Shown: positions 62,808 to 64,000 of the stretch, in pieces
How positions within the stretch are numbered: position 1 is the stretch's first letter
Layout of the letters: the number at the start of each line of letters is the position of its first letter
Assembly: GCA_965601485.1 (NCBI GenBank)
Contig: OZ271846.1
Span: forward strand, 2,062,251 to 2,126,250
DNA length: 64,000 nt
Source of the DNA: Methylotenera_A aquatica
Lineage (GTDB): Bacteria > Pseudomonadota > Gammaproteobacteria > Burkholderiales > Methylophilaceae
Reading direction: 5' to 3'
Translations under genes and position numbers: made by a program
Notes under the pieces: model-generated
The model's database searches: none
What the model was told of the DNA's origin: nothing
The model's input: the letters and a program-made list of their open reading frames with translations, nothing else

Positions 62808-62878
62808 GGGTTTTATAAACTTTTTCTATAATCTATTTTGTTAAAAAAGTATTTATTCATCGGTTAAAAGAATAAATA

Positions 62879-63088
62879 TTAAGGTACTAAGTCACTACCG
62901 CCAGCATGCCAAGGATGGCAGCGTGATATACGTTTTAATGTTAAACCTAAACCACGCCAGGTACCGTGTTTTTGTATGCTCTCAATCGCGTAATACGAAC
63001 AAGTTGGGTTAAATCGACATTGCTGACCAAAAAAAGGACTTAATGAAATTTGATACAAACGAATAAGGGCAACTAAAAAACGAGTCAT
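62879..63088 (-). CDS. yidD: membrane protein insertion efficiency factor YidD
   Basis: A 69-residue YidD protein; it aids YidC-dependent insertion. RLYQISLSPFFGQQCRFNPT with CSYYAIESIQKHG and RCHPWHAGGSDLVP at the end are diagnostic, with the conserved Cys residues intact. It lies between rnpA and yidC on the same strand. Confidence 0.95.
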   Translation of the reverse strand: MTRFLVALIRLYQISLSPFFGQQCRFNPTCSYYAIESIQKHGTWRGLGLTLKRISRCHPWHAGGSDLVP

Positions 63089-63167
63089 ATTGGTACTAAA
63101 ACAATACGTCCATATTAAACAAAGCGGAGTTATTAAAAAGACTGAGTTTCTTTTTTAGTGACATTTT

Positions 63168-63521
63168 CTAATGATGCTTTTCAATTAACTTTTGCGCTAA
63201 TTTCTCAAACTCTTGTTTTATTTGATAAAATTCAGTCTTTTGAAATTTCTTTTGTACTTGCACAACCAAATCTAATGACGGCAAATGATGCTGATTTAAC
63301 CTAAACAATTCGCGCAAAACGCGTTTCATGTAATTCCGATCAACAGCCAACTTAGCGGTTTTTTTGCCAACCACCAAACCTAAGCGCGGACGATTAAGAA
63401 CGTTCGGTTTAAAACGTATCACCAAATACGTATTTGCGATTCTTTTACGCAAATTAAAAACGGATGAAAAATCATCCGTTTTTAATAACTTGGCATGTTT
63501 AGGTATACTAAACTTTACCAA
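63168..63521 (-). CDS. rnpA: ribonuclease P protein component
   Basis: The 117-residue basic protein subunit of RNase P, which helps the catalytic RNA process tRNA 5' ends. The RNR-type signature is seen as GKKTAKLAVDRNYMKRVLRE. It lies 46 bp downstream of rpmH, with which it is almost always co-transcribed. Confidence 0.97.
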   Translation of the reverse strand: MVKFSIPKHAKLLKTDDFSSVFNLRKRIANTYLVIRFKPNVLNRPRLGLVVGKKTAKLAVDRNYMKRVLRELFRLNQHHLPSLDLVVQVQKKFQKTEFYQIKQEFEKLAQKLIEKHH

Positions 63522-63567
63522 TTGATTATTTTATTACTTTACCCGATATGTGCAGCAGGTAAAATAA

Positions 63568-63702
63568 CTAAAGGCCTAATCGCGAACGACCTTTGGCACG
63601 GCGAGCTGCAATAACAGCACGACCGCCTTTAGTTTTCATCCGCACTAAAAAACCGTGTGTACGTGCACGACGTGTTTTAGAAGGTTGATAAGTACGTTTC
63701 AT
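63568..63702 (-). CDS. rpmH: 50S ribosomal protein L34
   Basis: A 44-residue, very basic ribosomal protein: MKRTYQPSKTRRARTHGFLV at the start and RRAKGRSRLGL at the end, exactly the family length. The ATG is at 63702 and the TAG at 63568. It is the gene next to dnaA in most bacteria, so dnaA is expected to begin just beyond the right edge. Confidence 0.99.
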   Translation of the reverse strand: MKRTYQPSKTRRARTHGFLVRMKTKGGRAVIAARRAKGRSRLGL

Positions 63703-64000
63703 TTAATTCTCCACCAAGCTAATGCTTCAAAACCATACATTAAACACGATTAGTGGGTGTTTTGTCAATTATTATTTAGTTTAATCTCTAGCCAATTGGC
63801 TGTGGATAAGTCTGATTAAACCAGCTAAAATAGTAAAATAACGTAAATAATTTTTATGGTTTGTTAAGGCAAATATTGATCGATTCAATAACAAAGTTAA
63901 GAATCTTAACAATACGTTTTTGAAAGTAAGCTGTTTCTATACAAACTTGCATTAATTCTATTAACACGATAACAATAAAGCTTGAGGTTTTGGGCAATAG
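63703..64000. other. probable oriC / dnaA upstream region
   Basis: No gene. The stretch is AT-rich and contains a perfect DnaA box, TGTGGATAA (63801-63809, complement of TTATCCACA), abutting a perfect 12-bp palindrome AGCCAATTGGCT (63790-63801). Two further inverted repeats follow: TATTGA-TCGAT-TCAATA (63874-63890) and GTTAAGAATCTTAAC (63896-63910). Position between rpmH and the expected dnaA, the nearby parS sites and outward transcription of the last 20 kb all suit a replication origin. Only one perfect DnaA box is inside the window, so the call is partly contextual. Confidence 0.6.

Noticed and set aside
1..64000. CRISPR arrays, tRNA or rRNA genes, insertion sequences, prophage
   Set aside because: I saw no regularly spaced repeats, no tRNA- or rRNA-like sequence, no transposase or phage structural genes, and no terminal inverted repeats with target duplications.

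Overview
The window looks like chromosomal DNA of a low-GC betaproteobacterial methylotroph, most likely Methylophilaceae (Methylotenera/Methylophilus-like). The evidence is the betaproteobacterial gene order around the origin, a formaldehyde-activating-enzyme (Fae) family gene, a quinoprotein-relay-type metallo-hydrolase, complete glutamate synthase, and AT-rich sequence throughout. This placement is an inference from gene content; no database was searched.

Layout. 0-9 kb: waaA, then a leftward efflux block (tetR, adaptor, RND pump, pcm, tolC) ending with an isochorismatase-like hydrolase. 9.2-9.8 kb: a deletion scar joining two truncated genes (an NtrC-type regulator tail and an SDR tail), followed by a 46-residue membrane ORF. 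10-12 kb: TPP riboswitch and thiC. 12-20 kb: a pseudouridine synthase, a broken cyanase gene, a YidB-like gene, uppP, a 991-residue AsmA protein and mutY. 20-24 kb: a DUF748 remnant, a Fae-like gene, GNAT, DoxX, MBL hydrolase and cytochrome b561. 24-35 kb: hemE, gltD, gltB, hemL, thiE and thiD; the gltB-hemL gap holds a Fur-box-like site and two small ORFs. 35-44 kb: priA, argS, an FtsN-like SPOR protein, a DsbA-like oxidoreductase, an SDR, ettA and yaeQ. 44-64 kb: the origin-proximal block, all leftward and so pointing away from the origin: glmS, glmU, atpC-D-G-A-H-F-E-B-I, parB, parA, rsmG, mnmG, mnmE, yidC, yidD, rnpA, rpmH. The final 300 bp look like oriC / the dnaA upstream region.

How the parts work together. 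The origin block combines the replication/segregation site (two perfect parS sites, ParAB and a DnaA box), tRNA U34 modification (MnmE/MnmG), membrane protein insertion (YidC/YidD) and the F1Fo ATP synthase. Thiamine synthesis is split between riboswitch-controlled thiC and an overlapping thiD-thiE pair. HemE and HemL flank the gltBD operon.

I see no rRNA, tRNA, insertion sequence, prophage or CRISPR array. The accessory interest lies in small or decaying elements: a cyanase pseudogene with three separate lesions, a DUF748 gene reduced to its two ends, a deletion fusion of a divergent gene pair, a possible -1 frameshift tail on a DsbA-like protein, a Fae homologue lacking the catalytic histidine position, and several unlisted micro-ORFs with signals around them.
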